From: Deinococcus indicus
GTDB lineage: Bacteria; Deinococcota; Deinococci; Deinococcales; Deinococcaceae
NCBI RefSeq assembly: GCF_002198095.1
Contig: NZ_NHMK01000013.1
Span: 1-26,565 of the forward strand
Length of the DNA: 26,565 nt
Reading direction: 5' to 3'
Made by a program: the position numbers and the translations under genes. Positions 23,271 to 26,565 of the stretch are shown piece after piece. The stretch's first letter is position 1; each line of letters opens with the position of its first letter. The notes under the pieces were generated by a model. The model saw only the letters and a list, made by a program, of their open reading frames with translations, did not search any database and was not told where the DNA came from.

Positions 23271-23406
23271 CACTTGGTTCCTTTGGGGTGAGGCGGGGGT
23301 ATCGGCGCACGGTCCGGAGAAACGGGCGTGCCGACGCCGGTCGAACGGGGGGACGCCCGTTCAACCCGGAAGGCTGCGGGAGCGGAGGGTTCAGGCCGAA
23401 TCCGGT

Positions 23407-24804
<1,398 letters not shown>

Positions 24805-24837
24805 GGGTGGCCCTCCTTGGGCTGGAACTGACCTGAA

Positions 24838-24864
24838 GCTATACCCCCCAAGGGTATCTTTCAA
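24838..24864 (-). promoter_or_regulatory. Promoter with ATACCC/GGGTAT operator for the persulfide operon
   Basis: Minus strand: -35 TTGAAA (24859-24864), 15-bp spacer, -10 TATAGC (24838-24843). The spacer is filled by the imperfect palindrome ATACCCCCCAAGGGTAT (24841-24857), arms ATACCC and GGGTAT five bases apart, which resembles operators of the CsoR/CstR family (CstR senses persulfide). No CsoR-type gene is in the window, and the LysR gene next door is an alternative regulator. Confidence 0.5.
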
Positions 24865-24946
24865 GCGTTCTATCAGTCCTTATCGGGGTTTCCGGGGTGA
24901 ACCATCAGCCAGGCCGATATCATGACCGGGCAGGAGGCTCCCCCAC

Positions 24947-25825
24947 ATGCGCGTGAATCCGGAACAGCTCGTCACCTTCAGCGTCGTGGCGCAACTGGGC
25001 AGCGTCAGCCGCGCCGCGCAGGCCCTGAACCTCAGTCAGCCGGCCGTCAGCGGTCAGCTGCGCGCCCTGCAGGACCAGATCGGCCGGCCCCTGTACGTCC
25101 GCCGGGGCCGGGGCGTGATCCTCACCGAGGACGGCGAGCGGCTGCTGCCGCACGCGCAGGCCATCGCCCGCACCCTGCACGAGGTCGGCGAGCAGATCAC
25201 GGACCTGCGCCGCCGGCCCCTGACCACCCTGCGCGTGGGCTTCTCGTTCGCCCTGACCAGACTGGCCAGCGCCGCCGCGCGCCGCGCCCTGGACCTCGGC
25301 CTGCACCTGCAGGCGGAAACCCGCCCGGCCGCCGACCTCGCCCAGGGCGTCCGGGACGGCACCCTGGCCGCCGCGCTGCTCGTGACCTCGCCGCAGCGGA
25401 CCCTGCCGGACCTCGACCTGCACCGCGTCGGCGAGGACCAGCTGCGGCTGGGGGTGGCCCCGACGCACCCGCTCGCCCGGCAGGGCTACGTCGCCCCGCA
25501 CGCCCTGCGCGGCGAGACGCTGCTGTGGCCCGCGCGCGGCTCCGGCGTCCGGGTGCAGACCGAACGCATCCTGCAGGGCGTCGCGCCCGCCCAGGGTCTG
25601 GAGGTCGGGAGCCTGTGGGCGGCGCTGGAGGGCGTGCGGCGCGGCGACGGCGTGGCCGTCCTGCCCGCCTCGTTCATGGCGCGCGACGTGCAGGTCGGGC
25701 AGGTGCGCTCACTGGGCCTGGAAGCCCCCGCCGTGACGGTCCTGCACGTCCTGGTCACGCCGCCCGCCGCGCTGCTGCCGTCCGCGACCGGCCGCCTGAT
25801 CGGGCTGTTCGCCGCCCTGCGGTGA
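24947..25825 (+). CDS. LysR-type transcriptional regulator
   Basis: 292 aa. The N-terminal winged HTH (QLVTFSVVAQLGSVSRAAQALNLSQPAVSGQLRALQDQIGRPLYVRRGRGVILTEDG; about residues 7-63) is typical, followed by a LysR substrate-binding fold (about 90-290). ATG 24947 is preceded by AGGAGG. Diverging from the persulfide dioxygenase gene with 142 bp between starts, it is likely to regulate that operon or itself in response to a sulfur metabolite. The effector is unknown. Confidence 0.9.
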   Translation: MRVNPEQLVTFSVVAQLGSVSRAAQALNLSQPAVSGQLRALQDQIGRPLYVRRGRGVILTEDGERLLPHAQAIARTLHEVGEQITDLRRRPLTTLRVGFSFALTRLASAAARRALDLGLHLQAETRPAADLAQGVRDGTLAAALLVTSPQRTLPDLDLHRVGEDQLRLGVAPTHPLARQGYVAPHALRGETLLWPARGSGVRVQTERILQGVAPAQGLEVGSLWAALEGVRRGDGVAVLPASFMARDVQVGQVRSLGLEAPAVTVLHVLVTPPAALLPSATGRLIGLFAALR

Positions 25826-25849
25826 CGCGGCCCCCCGCCTTGCCGGGAC

Positions 25850-25881
25850 GTGACGGGGCGCTGACAAACCGCTGGCAGACT
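25850..25881 (+). promoter_or_regulatory. Pho-box-like repeats and -10 box upstream of pstS
   Basis: Three 7-bp direct repeats, each 4 bp apart: GTGACGG (25850-25856), CTGACAA (25861-25867) and CTGGCAG (25872-25878), the 11-bp period of PhoB boxes (CTGTCAT type). CAGACT (25876-25881) is a weak -10 box 7 nt before the ATG, with no -35, as expected for a Pho-activated promoter. Confidence 0.5.
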
Positions 25882-25888
25882 CGGCGGC

Positions 25889-26565
<677 letters not shown>

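Overview
The window reads as a piece of a Deinococcus-type genome. Supporting signs are very high GC, GTG starts joined by GTGA overlaps, several start codons 6-8 nt downstream of a TAnnnT -10 box (probable leaderless mRNAs), an OmpR/EnvZ-type two-component pair, ssrA, and families that are common in Deinococcus. The genus is inferred from style and was not proven by a search. Replicon type is unresolved: a plasmid-style parAB locus sits about 9 kb from ssrA and tal, which are usually chromosomal.

Left part (1-10 kb): a 5'-truncated IS630-family transposase with a frameshift at an A7 run. Next is a 400-bp non-coding stretch holding three 16-bp palindromes (candidate parS sites) and one copy of a dispersed repeat. 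Then come a secreted YceI-family protein whose best start is ATA, a coupled two-TM protein, and two coupled flavoprotein oxidoreductases. A minus-strand operon follows: a PlsC-type acyltransferase and a YnjBCD-like ABC importer in which the permease is two separate genes.

Middle (10-12.4 kb): parA-parB on the minus strand. ParA carries an N-terminal Phd/YefM-type antitoxin-like DNA-binding domain in front of the Walker ATPase. Its promoter contains an 18-bp palindrome with two TGTACA cores, the motif bound by Phd/YefM proteins. A fourth candidate parS overlaps the parB stop codon. A chloramphenicol acetyltransferase-like gene diverges from parA. This partition locus is the most unusual system in the window.

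12.4-15.3 kb: a histidine kinase diverging from a DUF305 protein and its downstream OmpR-type regulator, the whole block bracketed by two same-orientation copies of the dispersed repeat. One copy supplies the last codons and the stop of the kinase. 15.3-20.4 kb: a zinc alcohol dehydrogenase, a TPR-GGDEF diguanylate cyclase, transaldolase and a DUF808 membrane protein.

20.4-26.6 kb: tmRNA (ssrA) with a terminator, then a minus-strand reactive-sulfur module: persulfide dioxygenase/rhodanese fusion, small rhodanese, TauE/SafE permease and a two-gene YeeE/YedE transporter. The lead promoter has an ATACCC-n5-GGGTAT element between its -35 and -10 boxes, and a LysR regulator diverges from it. The window ends inside pstS, which has a Pho-box-like triple repeat upstream.
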